From Deltaproteobacteria bacterium (GTDB lineage Bacteria; Desulfobacterota; Desulfarculia; Adiutricales; Adiutricaceae), in the NCBI GenBank assembly GCA_031276865.1, contig JAISMF010000041.1, positions 1 through 64,000 on the forward strand: 64,000 bases of DNA, written 5' to 3'. The notes beneath the pieces were generated by a model that saw only the letters and a program-made list of their open reading frames with translations, did not search any database and had not been told where the DNA came from. The translations under genes and the position numbers were made by a program. Shown one piece after another: positions 16,679-25,201 of this stretch (position 1 is its first letter; every line of letters starts with the position of its first letter).

Positions 16679-18799
16679 TCAGTCGGCCTCTTCGGGCTCC
16701 ACGCCCAGGATGGCGTTCGCGAAGTCCTCCTTGTCGAAAGGCTTGAGGTCCTCGTAACTTTCCCCGATTCCGATGAAAATGACCGGAAGTTTCAGCTCAT
16801 AACAGATGGAGACCACCACCCCCCCCTTGGAGGTTCCGTCCAGTTTGGTCACGATGATGGAGTCCACCCCCACCGCCTCGTTGAAGGTCTGCGCCTGGCG
16901 GGAGGCGTTCTGGCCTGTGTTGGCGTCCAAAATGAGAATCGTCTCGTGCGGGGCGCCGGGAACGGCTTTGCCGGCCACCTTTTTGATTTTCTTGAGCTCC
17001 TCCATGAGGTTGGCTTTCGTGTGGAGCCTTCCGGCCGTGTCTATTATCACGACGTCGGTTTTACGAGCCTTGGCCGCCGTGACGGCGTCGAAGACGACGG
17101 CCGCGGCGTCGGCTCCGGTGGACTGGCCCACGAAGTCCGTGCCGAGGCGTTCGGACCAGACGCGCAGCTGCTCCACCGCCGCCGCTCTAAAGGTGTCTCC
17201 GGCCGCCAGAAGAACCGTCTGATCCCTCTTGATGAAGGTCTGGGCGAGTTTGGCTATGGTGGTGGTCTTGCCCACGCCGTTCACGCCCACCACCAGAATC
17301 ACCCGGGGAGGGGTTTCCGGGATGAGGTCCTTCGGCGGGACGTCCAGCATTTCAACGAGAGCGTCCCTGAGGGCGATTTTCAGGGCGTCCGCGTCTTTCA
17401 GCTCCTTTCTGGCCACCTTGGTTTTCACGCGTTCGAGGAGGCTTTCGGTGGTTGGAACGCCTAGATCGCTGGTGTAGAGAATCTCCTCCAGCTCCTCTAA
17501 GACGCTCTCGTCGATGCTCCTTGTCGACGCCAGGACCTTTTCCAAGCGTCCGGCTATTTTGCCTCTCGTGGAGGAAAGCCTCTCTTTGAGCCGGGAAAAC
17601 CAGCCTTTTTTCGCCTTTTCAGGCTCTTCGGGAGCCGGCGCTTCCTCCGGGACTGGGACTGAGGGCTCTTCCGCCGGAACAGCCTCCTCTGCCGCTTCGG
17701 AATCCGGAAAACCGGTTTGGGAGGAGTCCAGAACGGGTTCGATTCCGCTTTTTTCGGGAAAAGAAGAGTCTAATACCGGTTCGACCTCGGGGTCGGGCGG
17801 CGCTTCCTCCGCTAAACCCGGTCCGGGTTCGGGCGGGGCGGGAACCGTTTCTACAAAAAGCGGTCCGCTTTCAGGCTCCGTGGGACTTGATTCCTCAAAA
17901 ACCAGTCCGGGTTCAGACGGAGCGGGAACCGTTTCTACAAAAAGCGGTTCGTTTTCAGGCTCCGCGGGACTTGATTCCTCAAAAACCGGTCCGTGTTTAG
18001 ACGGAGCGGGAACCGTTTCTACAAAAAGCGGTCCGCTTTCAGGCTCCGCAGGACTTGATTCCGCGAAAACCGGTCCGGGTTCAGGCGGGGCGGGAATTGA
18101 ATCCTCGAAAACCGGTCCTCTTTCTGGTTCTGCGGGACTTGATTCTTCGAAAACCGGTCCGGTTTGAGGCGGAGCGGGAATTGATTCCTCGAAAATCGGT
18201 CCGGGTTCAGGCGGGGCGGGAACCGTTTCTTCAAAAAGCGGTCCTGGTTCAAGCACAGCTGGACTTGATTCTTCGAAAACCGGTCCAGTTTGAGGCGGAG
18301 CGGGAGTTGATTCCTCGAAAACCGGTTCAGTTTGAGGCGGAGCGGGAATTGATTCCTCGAAAACCGATCCGGGTTCGGGCGTGGCGGGAAGCGGTTCTTC
18401 AAAAAGCGGTCCGGGTTCGGGTGGTTCAAAGATTTCTCCGCTAAAAACCGGTTCCGATAGGTTTTCCTGAGGGGATGGTTCCTCTAAAACCGCCGCTGAA
18501 GCGGGCCGCTCCGCTAAAAGCTCTTCGGCGGCGGGGCCGGTGGCCTCGAGCTCTTCGGGGACGGTCTCCTTTTCGCCGCTTTCCGGCCCGGCGCTTTGTT
18601 CGGATTTGCCGCCTTTGGACGAGAAAAGAAAGGAGAAGAACCCCTTTTTCTTGGGAGCTTCGGCGGGAGCGACGGAAGGCCCGCCTCCGGCTTCCCGCCC
18701 GGCGGCCGGGCCGCCGGCGCCGTCTTGAGCCTTCTCTTCCGGGGAGGGTTCGGGGGGAGGGGGGGTTTTAGGAGTCTTCTTGCGGAAAAAATCAAACAT
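16679..18799 (-). CDS. ftsY: Signal recognition particle receptor FtsY with expanded repeat N-terminus
   Basis: 706 residues. FtsY is the membrane-associated GTPase that docks SRP-ribosome complexes at the translocon. The conserved NG part occupies about 398-706: N-domain 'GWFSRLKERLSSTRGK', P-loop 'GVNGVGKTTTIAKLA' (505-519), 'DTFRAAAVEQL', 'IIDTAGRLHTKANLMEEL' and 'TKLDGTSKGG' (651-660). All GTPase motifs are intact. The acidic A-domain is hugely expanded: residues about 128-330 are a 14-residue tandem repeat of the type GPVFEESSPAEPEP, acidic and proline-rich. The ATG overlaps the last 8 nt of smc, so the genes are co-transcribed and probably coupled. The usual E. coli A-domain is about 200 residues, here about 400. 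Confidence 0.97.
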   Translation of the reverse strand: MFDFFRKKTPKTPPPPEPSPEEKAQDGAGGPAAGREAGGGPSVAPAEAPKKKGFFSFLFSSKGGKSEQSAGPESGEKETVPEELEATGPAAEELLAERPASAAVLEEPSPQENLSEPVFSGEIFEPPEPGPLFEEPLPATPEPGSVFEESIPAPPQTEPVFEESTPAPPQTGPVFEESSPAVLEPGPLFEETVPAPPEPGPIFEESIPAPPQTGPVFEESSPAEPERGPVFEDSIPAPPEPGPVFAESSPAEPESGPLFVETVPAPSKHGPVFEESSPAEPENEPLFVETVPAPSEPGLVFEESSPTEPESGPLFVETVPAPPEPGPGLAEEAPPDPEVEPVLDSSFPEKSGIEPVLDSSQTGFPDSEAAEEAVPAEEPSVPVPEEAPAPEEPEKAKKGWFSRLKERLSSTRGKIAGRLEKVLASTRSIDESVLEELEEILYTSDLGVPTTESLLERVKTKVARKELKDADALKIALRDALVEMLDVPPKDLIPETPPRVILVVGVNGVGKTTTIAKLAQTFIKRDQTVLLAAGDTFRAAAVEQLRVWSERLGTDFVGQSTGADAAAVVFDAVTAAKARKTDVVIIDTAGRLHTKANLMEELKKIKKVAGKAVPGAPHETILILDANTGQNASRQAQTFNEAVGVDSIIVTKLDGTSKGGVVVSICYELKLPVIFIGIGESYEDLKPFDKEDFANAILGVEPEEAD
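17810..18418 (-). repeat. 42-bp coding minisatellite in ftsY
   Basis: About 14 imperfect tandem copies of a 42-bp unit that encode 14-residue repeats alternating between P.FEES(S/T/I)PA and P.LFVETVPAP types. Some neighbouring copies are nearly identical at the DNA level, for example around 17870-18040, implying recent duplication. The copy number may vary between strains and may be miscounted in a short-read assembly. Confidence 0.9.
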
Positions 18800-21700
18800 T
18801 TCGGGTCAGCACCTGGGCCTGGGAGAGGGAAACGCTTACCAGTCTGGACACCCCCGGGGTTTCCATGGTCACGCCGTAAAGGGTGTCGCTTATCTGCATC
18901 GTGCGCTTGTTGTGCGTCACCATTATAATCTGGGAGGACTCGGAAAGCTTGCGTAAAAGTCTGTTGAAGCGGTCGATGTTGGCCTCGTCCAAGGGGGCGT
19001 CCGCCTCGTCCAGAAGGCAAAACGGGCTGGGTTTGATGAGGTAGAGGGCGAAGATGAGCGCCAGGGCGGTTAAGGCCTTCTCGCCTCCGGAAAGAAGGCT
19101 CATCACCATGATCTTTTTCCCGGGGGGATGGACGTGGATCTCCACTCCGGCCTCCAGGGGGTCGCTGTGCTCCGAAAGGGCGAGCCAGCCTTCCCCCCCC
19201 TCGAAGAGAACCGGAAAGATCTCCTGGAATTTGGCGTCCACCTCGGCGAACGTGGTGTTGAAGCGCTCCCGGCAGACCTGGTTGATGTGGTTGATGGTGT
19301 CCCTCAGGTCGCCTATGGCCTTGTCCAGATCATCGTACTGCGCCTGGTAGAACTCGTAGCGCTTTTTCAGCTCCGCCTCCTCCTCGATGGCGGCGAGATT
19401 GACCTCTCCGATGGAGCCGAGCCTGGACTTGAGCCTGGCCACGCGATCCGCGGCGTCCTTCGGGAGATCCTCCCTTACGAGCTCCCGCGGGTCCAGGAGT
19501 TCCGGAGGCGGAACGGCCGCGGGCTCCTGGCCGTCGGATTCGGATCCCTCAGGGGCGTTTTGTCCGTTTCTCACGGATTCTTCGGATTCTCCCGCGGACG
19601 CCTGTTTCTCGAGCGGAGGGGGGCCGCCTTCCGCCGGCTCCCCCGCCGGATCCGCTGTTTCAGGGGAGGGGGCGCCGGAAGCTTCAGGATTATCCTCGTT
19701 TTCCGCAAAGTCTCCGGCCGCGTCCGCGGCCGGAGACTCCTCTTCCGGTCCGGCGGCGGTTTCAGGCTCTTCCAGCGGCTCTTCCGTGGTCTCCGGCGCC
19801 TCCGGGGCGTAAGGGTCCCGGTAGACCACCCACCAGTCCTTGAGGATGTTCTCCTTGAGCTGCTCCAGGCCGAAAGATGCCTCCAAAAGATCCTTTTCCA
19901 GGGCGTTTAACTCCTCTGCGGTTCTCTCCCGGCCGCGGCGGGCCTCCCGGAACTCCTCCTCCTTCGTTTCCAAAAGTCCGCGGTTTTTCGCCCTCTCCTC
20001 CCTTAGGCCGTTGAGGCGCTCCTCGGCCTCCCTCACTTTTTCCGGAAACAGCTCCAACTCGGCCTTTAAAAGCTCCATTTTCTCCCCGATGGATTCCATT
20101 TCCAAAGCGAGCTCTTTAATCTCCTTTTCCAGCGAGACCTTCCGGGTGGAGAGGCTGCCTAGGAAGCTGTTGACGCCGGTAAGCTCGCGCCTAGCGCTTT
20201 CCAGCTTGTCTTTCACGGAACCGGCGTTAAGGGAGGCGGTGTTCTCCCTCTCCCTAAGTTCGCCCAGCGCCTCCGCCCGGCCGGAGCTTTCCTCTTTGAC
20301 GGCGTTTAAGCGGCCGCGGGACTCCTCCAAGCGTTTTTCTAGGGCCTCTCTTTGTCCGGCGCTCTCCTCTCTTTTCTTCTCCGCGGAGGCGATGTTTAGA
20401 TCCACCTGCTTTATCTCGGAGTCCAGCGAGTCGTGGCGGATGGCGAGACCCTTCTCCTCCGAGACCGCGACCAGGTGTTTCGACGAGGCCTCCGCCAGAT
20501 CGGAGTTTAAATTGCCCCTCTCCTCGATTTTAGAGTCCAGCGCCTCGGCCGCCTCCCGGCGGGCGGCCGAGGCGAGATCGGCCGCTCTTTTCAACTCTTC
20601 CAGCTTTTCCAAAGCCGATGCCAGCTCCCGGGCGGTTTTCTCCTTTTCCCTGAGGCGGGTGAGGATGCCGGCCTCCTCGGCCTCTTTTCCGCCGGAGGCG
20701 GAATTTCCGCCGGCTGTCAGCTCCGGGCTGATGTAGGCCCCGTCCCTAGTGAGAAAGACTCCCTCGGCGGGAAGTTTTTCCATATCTTCGGAGCTTTCCA
20801 GAAGCTCGTAAGATCCGAGAAGATCTCTCGTGAAGGCGTTTTTATCGCGAAAGCCGCCGGTAATGAAGCCGCAGCGCCCCAGGGAGTTTTCCCGGGCGAA
20901 TTTCAGGGCCGCCAGGGCGGCCCCTCGGTCTTTCACCGCCAGAAAGGAGAGCCTGTCCCCCAGGGCGGCCTCGGCCGCCTCCTCGTAGCCCTCCGGGATC
21001 TCGATGTTCTCGGCCACCGGTCCCAGGAGACCCGCCTTGGTCAGGGATTCCTCCTTTAAAAGCTCTCCCGCTCCCCGGGGATACCAGGCGTGGGAGGCCT
21101 GGAGGCTCTCCAGGGTTTCCAGCTTGGCTTTGAGGGCCGCGGCCTGGGATTCGGCCGGAGTGAGCTCCTTTACGAGGTTTTCCAGGGCGTTTTTTTTCTC
21201 GGCCTCCTCGGCTCTTAAGGCGGAAAGATCGTCTTCCAGGCTGGAGAGCTCCTCTTGGAGGCTTTGTTTGAAGCGGGCGCGGGAGTTAATCCTCTCCCGG
21301 GCCTCCGTGAGGGTGATTTCGGATTCGTTGCGCTCCAGTTCCAGGGCCCGGCGGCGCTCCCTTAAGTGCTCTATGAGGCTTTCGCTTCCCGCCAGGGTCT
21401 CGTTTTGTCTGGCCAGTTTGTCCCGCAGATCCTCTTCCTCCCGGGCGGCCTCGGAGAGGCGGGATTGAAGCTTGTCGAAACCTTCTTTCAGGGCGGCGTG
21501 GTCGGCCCGGGCCTTCTCCTCGAGCGCCACGGCGGCCTGGTGGTCCGCCGCGAGGGTTTCGATCAAGGCGGAAAGCCTCTCTTTGTCGCTTTCGTAGTTC
21601 TCCTTTTCCGCGTCCAGGCCGGAAAGCTCCTCCGCGGCCTTCTCTTTGCGGGAAAGAGAGCTTTTGAGGTTCTCCTCCAGGTGCTGGGCCTCGGTCTTTT

Positions 21701-22592
21701 TCCGGGCGTAGTCGCCGTCCATGGTGTGGAAGCCCGCGAGCTCCTCTTCCAGAAGCTGGGCCGCCCGGTTGTCTTCGAGCTTCAGGGTCTCGGTCTCGGC
21801 CTCTATTTCAGCGGTTCCGGCGATGGAGGCGGCCAGGAGATCCTTTTTCAGGGCCGCCTCCTCGCTCAAAGTTCTGGCTTTTTCGCATAGCTCCAGGAAG
21901 CGACCGGCCGAAACCGCCAGCTCGAGATCCCTCAATTCCGTTTTAACGGCGCGGTAGCGGGCGGCCTTGGCGGCCGCCCGCTGGACCACGGCCAGCTGTT
22001 TTTTGGACTCGCTCATGATGGCGGCCACGGTGGCGAGGTTCTGGGAGGCGGTCTCGAGCTTTCTTTCCGACTCCTTTTTTTGCTCCTTGTAGCGGGTTAT
22101 GCCCGCCGCCTCGTCCATAAGGAGCCTTCTCTCCTCGGGACGGGCGTCCACCAGGCGTCCCACCCTCTCCTGCTCGATGATGGCGTAGGACCTGGTGCCC
22201 ATGCCGGCCTCGATGAAGAACCTTAAGACGTCTTTTAAGCGGCTTTGGACCCGGTTGATGAAATAGTCGCTGTCGCCTCCCCTAAAAAGACGCCTGGTGA
22301 CGGAAATCTCCGCCGATCCCCGCTCGCTTTCGTCCCGGGAGAGGGTGAGGGTGACCTCGGCCAGGGCGGCCGGCGATTTTCCCTTGGAGCCGTTGAAAAG
22401 AATGTCCTCCATGTTGCGGGCCCTTAGAAGCCTGGGGCTCTGCTCCCCCATGACCCAGCGTATGGCGTCGATGATGTTGCTTTTGCCGCAGCCGTTGGGA
22501 CCCACCACGGCGCTTATCCCCGGGCTGAAGGGCACGGAGGAGCGCTCGGTGAAGGATTTGAAGCCGACAATGTCCAGACGTTTTAAAAACAT
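18792..22592 (-). CDS. smc: Chromosome segregation ATPase SMC
   Basis: 1266 residues. The N-terminal head has Walker A 'VVGPNGCGKSNIIDAIRW' (about 30-47) and 'MGEQSPRLLR'. Long coiled coils flank a hinge near 500-650. The C-terminal head has the ABC signature 'SLLSGGEKALTALALIFAL' (about 1160) and Walker B 'FCLLDEADAPLDEANI'. SMC with ScpAB compacts and separates chromosomes. It is longer than the usual about 1190 residues because an about 105-residue acidic Pro/Glu/Ala-rich stretch (about 926-1032, DNA about 19495-19815) is inserted in the returning coiled coil, just before 'DRVARLKSRLGSIGEVNL'. ftsY follows with an 8-nt overlap. Start ATG has no obvious Shine-Dalgarno. Confidence 0.97.
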   Translation of the reverse strand: MFLKRLDIVGFKSFTERSSVPFSPGISAVVGPNGCGKSNIIDAIRWVMGEQSPRLLRARNMEDILFNGSKGKSPAALAEVTLTLSRDESERGSAEISVTRRLFRGGDSDYFINRVQSRLKDVLRFFIEAGMGTRSYAIIEQERVGRLVDARPEERRLLMDEAAGITRYKEQKKESERKLETASQNLATVAAIMSESKKQLAVVQRAAAKAARYRAVKTELRDLELAVSAGRFLELCEKARTLSEEAALKKDLLAASIAGTAEIEAETETLKLEDNRAAQLLEEELAGFHTMDGDYARKKTEAQHLEENLKSSLSRKEKAAEELSGLDAEKENYESDKERLSALIETLAADHQAAVALEEKARADHAALKEGFDKLQSRLSEAAREEEDLRDKLARQNETLAGSESLIEHLRERRRALELERNESEITLTEARERINSRARFKQSLQEELSSLEDDLSALRAEEAEKKNALENLVKELTPAESQAAALKAKLETLESLQASHAWYPRGAGELLKEESLTKAGLLGPVAENIEIPEGYEEAAEAALGDRLSFLAVKDRGAALAALKFARENSLGRCGFITGGFRDKNAFTRDLLGSYELLESSEDMEKLPAEGVFLTRDGAYISPELTAGGNSASGGKEAEEAGILTRLREKEKTARELASALEKLEELKRAADLASAARREAAEALDSKIEERGNLNSDLAEASSKHLVAVSEEKGLAIRHDSLDSEIKQVDLNIASAEKKREESAGQREALEKRLEESRGRLNAVKEESSGRAEALGELRERENTASLNAGSVKDKLESARRELTGVNSFLGSLSTRKVSLEKEIKELALEMESIGEKMELLKAELELFPEKVREAEERLNGLREERAKNRGLLETKEEEFREARRGRERTAEELNALEKDLLEASFGLEQLKENILKDWWVVYRDPYAPEAPETTEEPLEEPETAAGPEEESPAADAAGDFAENEDNPEASGAPSPETADPAGEPAEGGPPPLEKQASAGESEESVRNGQNAPEGSESDGQEPAAVPPPELLDPRELVREDLPKDAADRVARLKSRLGSIGEVNLAAIEEEAELKKRYEFYQAQYDDLDKAIGDLRDTINHINQVCRERFNTTFAEVDAKFQEIFPVLFEGGEGWLALSEHSDPLEAGVEIHVHPPGKKIMVMSLLSGGEKALTALALIFALYLIKPSPFCLLDEADAPLDEANIDRFNRLLRKLSESSQIIMVTHNKRTMQISDTLYGVTMETPGVSRLVSVSLSQAQVLTRNV

Positions 22593-22805
22593 GTTTTTTT
22601 GCAGGATATCTTAGGGTTGTCAGGAGGGAGGAGGGCGGGAACCGTCGCGGGGAGCATTATCGCATATTGGGAGAGGGAGATAAAGAAGGGCGATATGTAG
22701 GTTAAGGCCTTATCGGTTAAATATCTAATTACTATTTTAATATGATTTTTTATTTTTAGTCGGGATAGTGTTTTTCAAGGAGGGAATGACTGCCGGGGAA
22801 AGAAA

Positions 22806-22835
22806 AAAGGGCTCACGCTTGCGTGTGAGCCCTTT
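22806..22835 (-). terminator. Terminator of tRNA-Pro
   Basis: An 11-bp stem, AAAGGGCTCAC against GTGAGCCCTTT, with an 8-nt loop, followed on the minus strand by a T-run (A6 at 22803-22808). It lies just behind the tRNA 3' CCA. Confidence 0.85.
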
Positions 22836-22840
22836 ACATA

Positions 22841-22917
22841 TGGTCGGGACGACTGGATTTGAACCAGCGGCCCCCTGAACCCCATTCAGGTGCGCTACCA
22901 GGCTGCGCCACGTCCCG
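22841..22917 (-). tRNA. tRNA-Pro (anticodon GGG)
   Basis: 77 nt including the encoded 3' CCA (22841-22843). Acceptor stem CGGGACG pairs with CGTCCCG. The D-arm contains AGCCTGGTAGCGCA. The anticodon stem CCTGA/TCAGG encloses loop ATGGGGT with anticodon GGG. The T-arm carries GGTTCAAATCC. It reads CCC and CCU proline codons. A -10-like hexamer lies about 66 nt upstream and a terminator follows directly, so it is a single-gene transcript. Confidence 0.97.
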
Positions 22918-22920
22918 ACA

Positions 22921-23640
22921 AATTTTGATTAAACTCTACGGAGAACGCTTGAAGAGGCTGGTTTACCGATCAAGCGACTGAATATTATACTAAAAGCCTC
23001 TGTAGAGCAAACAAAAAATGAAGGGAGGAGAATCGAACGCTAACGGGAGGGGAATTTATGTCGCGGGGCGACCGGGAAGATCAGGAATGAAAGCGGTTAG
23101 ATTTTAACGTGGAAATATCGCCGTTGCCAAATGCGGCGGCGGATTTAATTAGGTGGTAATGAATGATGTTTTATAATATAAAATTTTAATATTATTATTA
23201 TAGTTAATTATAGCTATATATATATAAATAAGATTATATTGTTAATATTGTTCTTGACTTCGCACATAATTTCATAAGCCAACTTTTTGCGGCGGAGACG
23301 CCCTCTCAAGCGCCCCCGGCATAGATTCCGGCGAGCGCGATTAACGCGTCGGGCTCCTTATTGAATGTTTGACATCGAATCGTATCCGAGAAAACGGGCG
23401 TGCGACGAGGGCGCCTGAATTCTACGCCGCCATTTTCGGATGAATTGAGGCCAAATCATCTTCCTTTTCTGGCCGCGCCCCCGCAAAGCGTTCGATACCA
23501 GATGGCGTCTAGAAGTATCTAAACGAACTTTGGCGAGTCCGGATTGTCGTGGATACCGAAGTTGTCGCGGCGGCCTTTTACCGAAACTTAGTATGCCATG
23601 ATCACAGCGCTGGAAAATATTTGTTCTGAAATTATTTTAA
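22921..23640. other. Gap with AT-rich core and possible transposase remnant
   Basis: Between tRNA-Pro and the FkbM gene. 23150-23260 is nearly pure A/T. In 23270-23590 the composition returns to about 50% GC. On the minus strand a broken frame there reads DNPDSPKFV, then LLDAIWYR, then an interrupted GR-FG segment, whose layout recalls the N-terminal region of IS5-type transposases. Several stops interrupt it. I regard this as a weak hint only. Confidence 0.3.
22984..22989 (-). promoter_or_regulatory. Probable -10 element for tRNA-Pro
   Basis: TATAAT on the minus strand, preceded by TAG, about 66 nt upstream of the tRNA 5' end. No clear -35 at the ideal spacing, so the assignment rests on position and the perfect hexamer. 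Confidence 0.4.
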
Positions 23641-24714
23641 TTAAATACAAAACAGAATAGTGTCGGACCAATTATAGGTAGCGTGCCTGATATACATTTT
23701 GTAATTCGGATTAATATTGTTAATTAAAAGAGGTAAATCATAGAAATCAAAATATCTATGATATATTGATATTGCTAATTTGGGTTGGAATTTTTGTAAA
23801 ACATGGACAGATCCTTTGATGGCGCTGTTTTCATGGCCTTCTATATCCATTTTTATAAAGTTTACATGTTTTATGTCTCTTTCAGTTACGAATTCATCAA
23901 TAGTAGTCGTTTTAATTTCAAGGTATTTATCGGAGATGTTATGTTTTTCATCATCTACTATCATGCTTATTTCCTCGTTGTCGCTTAATTTTGCGAATGA
24001 ACTTTGATCTGATAATCCTTTTTCTATCACTGTAATGTTTAACCTGTTATTATTTTTGATATTTTCATTTAATATATTTGCGATTTTATGATTTGGCTCA
24101 AATGCGTAAACTATTCCGCCAGGACTGACGGCTGATTCAAAATATAACGCGCTGTCACCGTAAAAAGCTCCGGCGTCTATTACTGTATCGCCTTTTTTGA
24201 CCTCGACAATACCGGGTATTTCGTATTGACTGTTGAAATAAACCTGTTTAACGGATCTTTTGATCATTTCCGCTGGACCATCAAGTAAAGGTATGGGGTA
24301 CTTCGGAACATTATTAGAATAGGAAGGACGCAGAGCGGGTTCCATTCTGGATATCCAGTAAGTTAAACGGTATTTAACAGCTTCAAAATAAATTTGTTTG
24401 CTGGTGTCATCGCTTAATAAATTTAAAACGCTGTTTAATTTATCAACGTTTTCCAGGTATTTCAGCATAAATTCGAATAGATCAGACCTGCTGTCATGGA
24501 ACTGTCGCTTGCAGTCTTTTATTATCTGTTCAGGTAAGTCATGAAAAACATTTTTGATTTCTTTGTTAAAAGAGATGTTTACATGGTAAATTTGAGTAAA
24601 AGGTATTATTTTTATCTTGCACTTACAAAGTTTAGCCATATAATTGGCTATCGGTAAGCAAAAAGTTGAAAATATAAAGTTAATAATTTTATGCAAGACA
24701 TCAACCTCACGCAT
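23641..24714 (-). CDS. FkbM family SAM-dependent methyltransferase
   Basis: 357 residues. The FkbM methyltransferase domain spans about 180-330: SAM loop 'DTVIDAGAFYGDSALYF', acidic loop 'YAFEPNHKIANIL', and 'NFIKMDIEGHENSAIKG', the FkbM hallmark. The N-terminal 170 residues are helical and unassigned. FkbM enzymes O-methylate hydroxyls on sugars, polyketides or lipids. The gene is strongly AT-rich, unlike the flanking housekeeping genes, and opens the second island that also holds the radical SAM array. The ATG at 24714 is used here; a TTG at 24696 with GAGG 7 nt upstream is an alternative start. Confidence 0.88.
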   Translation of the reverse strand: MREVDVLHKIINFIFSTFCLPIANYMAKLCKCKIKIIPFTQIYHVNISFNKEIKNVFHDLPEQIIKDCKRQFHDSRSDLFEFMLKYLENVDKLNSVLNLLSDDTSKQIYFEAVKYRLTYWISRMEPALRPSYSNNVPKYPIPLLDGPAEMIKRSVKQVYFNSQYEIPGIVEVKKGDTVIDAGAFYGDSALYFESAVSPGGIVYAFEPNHKIANILNENIKNNNRLNITVIEKGLSDQSSFAKLSDNEEISMIVDDEKHNISDKYLEIKTTTIDEFVTERDIKHVNFIKMDIEGHENSAIKGSVHVLQKFQPKLAISIYHRYFDFYDLPLLINNINPNYKMYIRHATYNWSDTILFCI

Positions 24715-25201
24715 ATAGAGTAGAAAAAATCTATTTTAAATACGGCTTGAAAAAAATGTAATATTTGATTACTCCGTTGGGTAAACATTCTAATCAATCC
24801 ATGAGTTAAGTGGTTCCGCTTCTTTATATTGTTCTAAATTTTATCCTCCTAGTTAATGTTAATCAAAAATAATTATGAAGATGTATAGGAAGTTTAACGA
24901 TAATTAACTGACAGTGATGAACGATGATGATTTGTTTGGAGATATCATTTCTCATTTATTTAAATAATTACAAAATACTACAGAGATATTGAAAGATATT
25001 GAAAGATGTTTAAAGCGGATAGAAGTTGAGATTCCTCAACTTGCCGCGGGCTGGATGTTTAGGCGGAGTCCATCGGATATCAGACGTATCCTTGCAAAAA
25101 AATCTTGATGACTCCAGTATTTCCTCAAAGTATTTATCGCGCCTGCGCTCATATATCTAAGATATGATAGTTCGTATCATGTTAATAAATGATATTGTGA
25201 G
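24715..25201. other. AT-rich intergenic stretch with small hairpins
   Basis: No coding sequence. An 8-bp perfect hairpin, AAGTTGAG-ATTC-CTCAACTT, lies at 25023-25042, and an AT-rich one, ATGATA-GTTCG-TATCAT, at about 25163-25179. Both are downstream of the radical SAM gene at 25202-26536; neither has a strong T-run. They could stabilise or end its transcript. Confidence 0.45.

Noticed and set aside
19840-20736. Plus-strand Ser/Arg-rich frame of 298 codons
   Set aside because: Antisense of the SMC coiled coil; the Ser/Arg bias is the complement of Glu/Ala/Leu codons.
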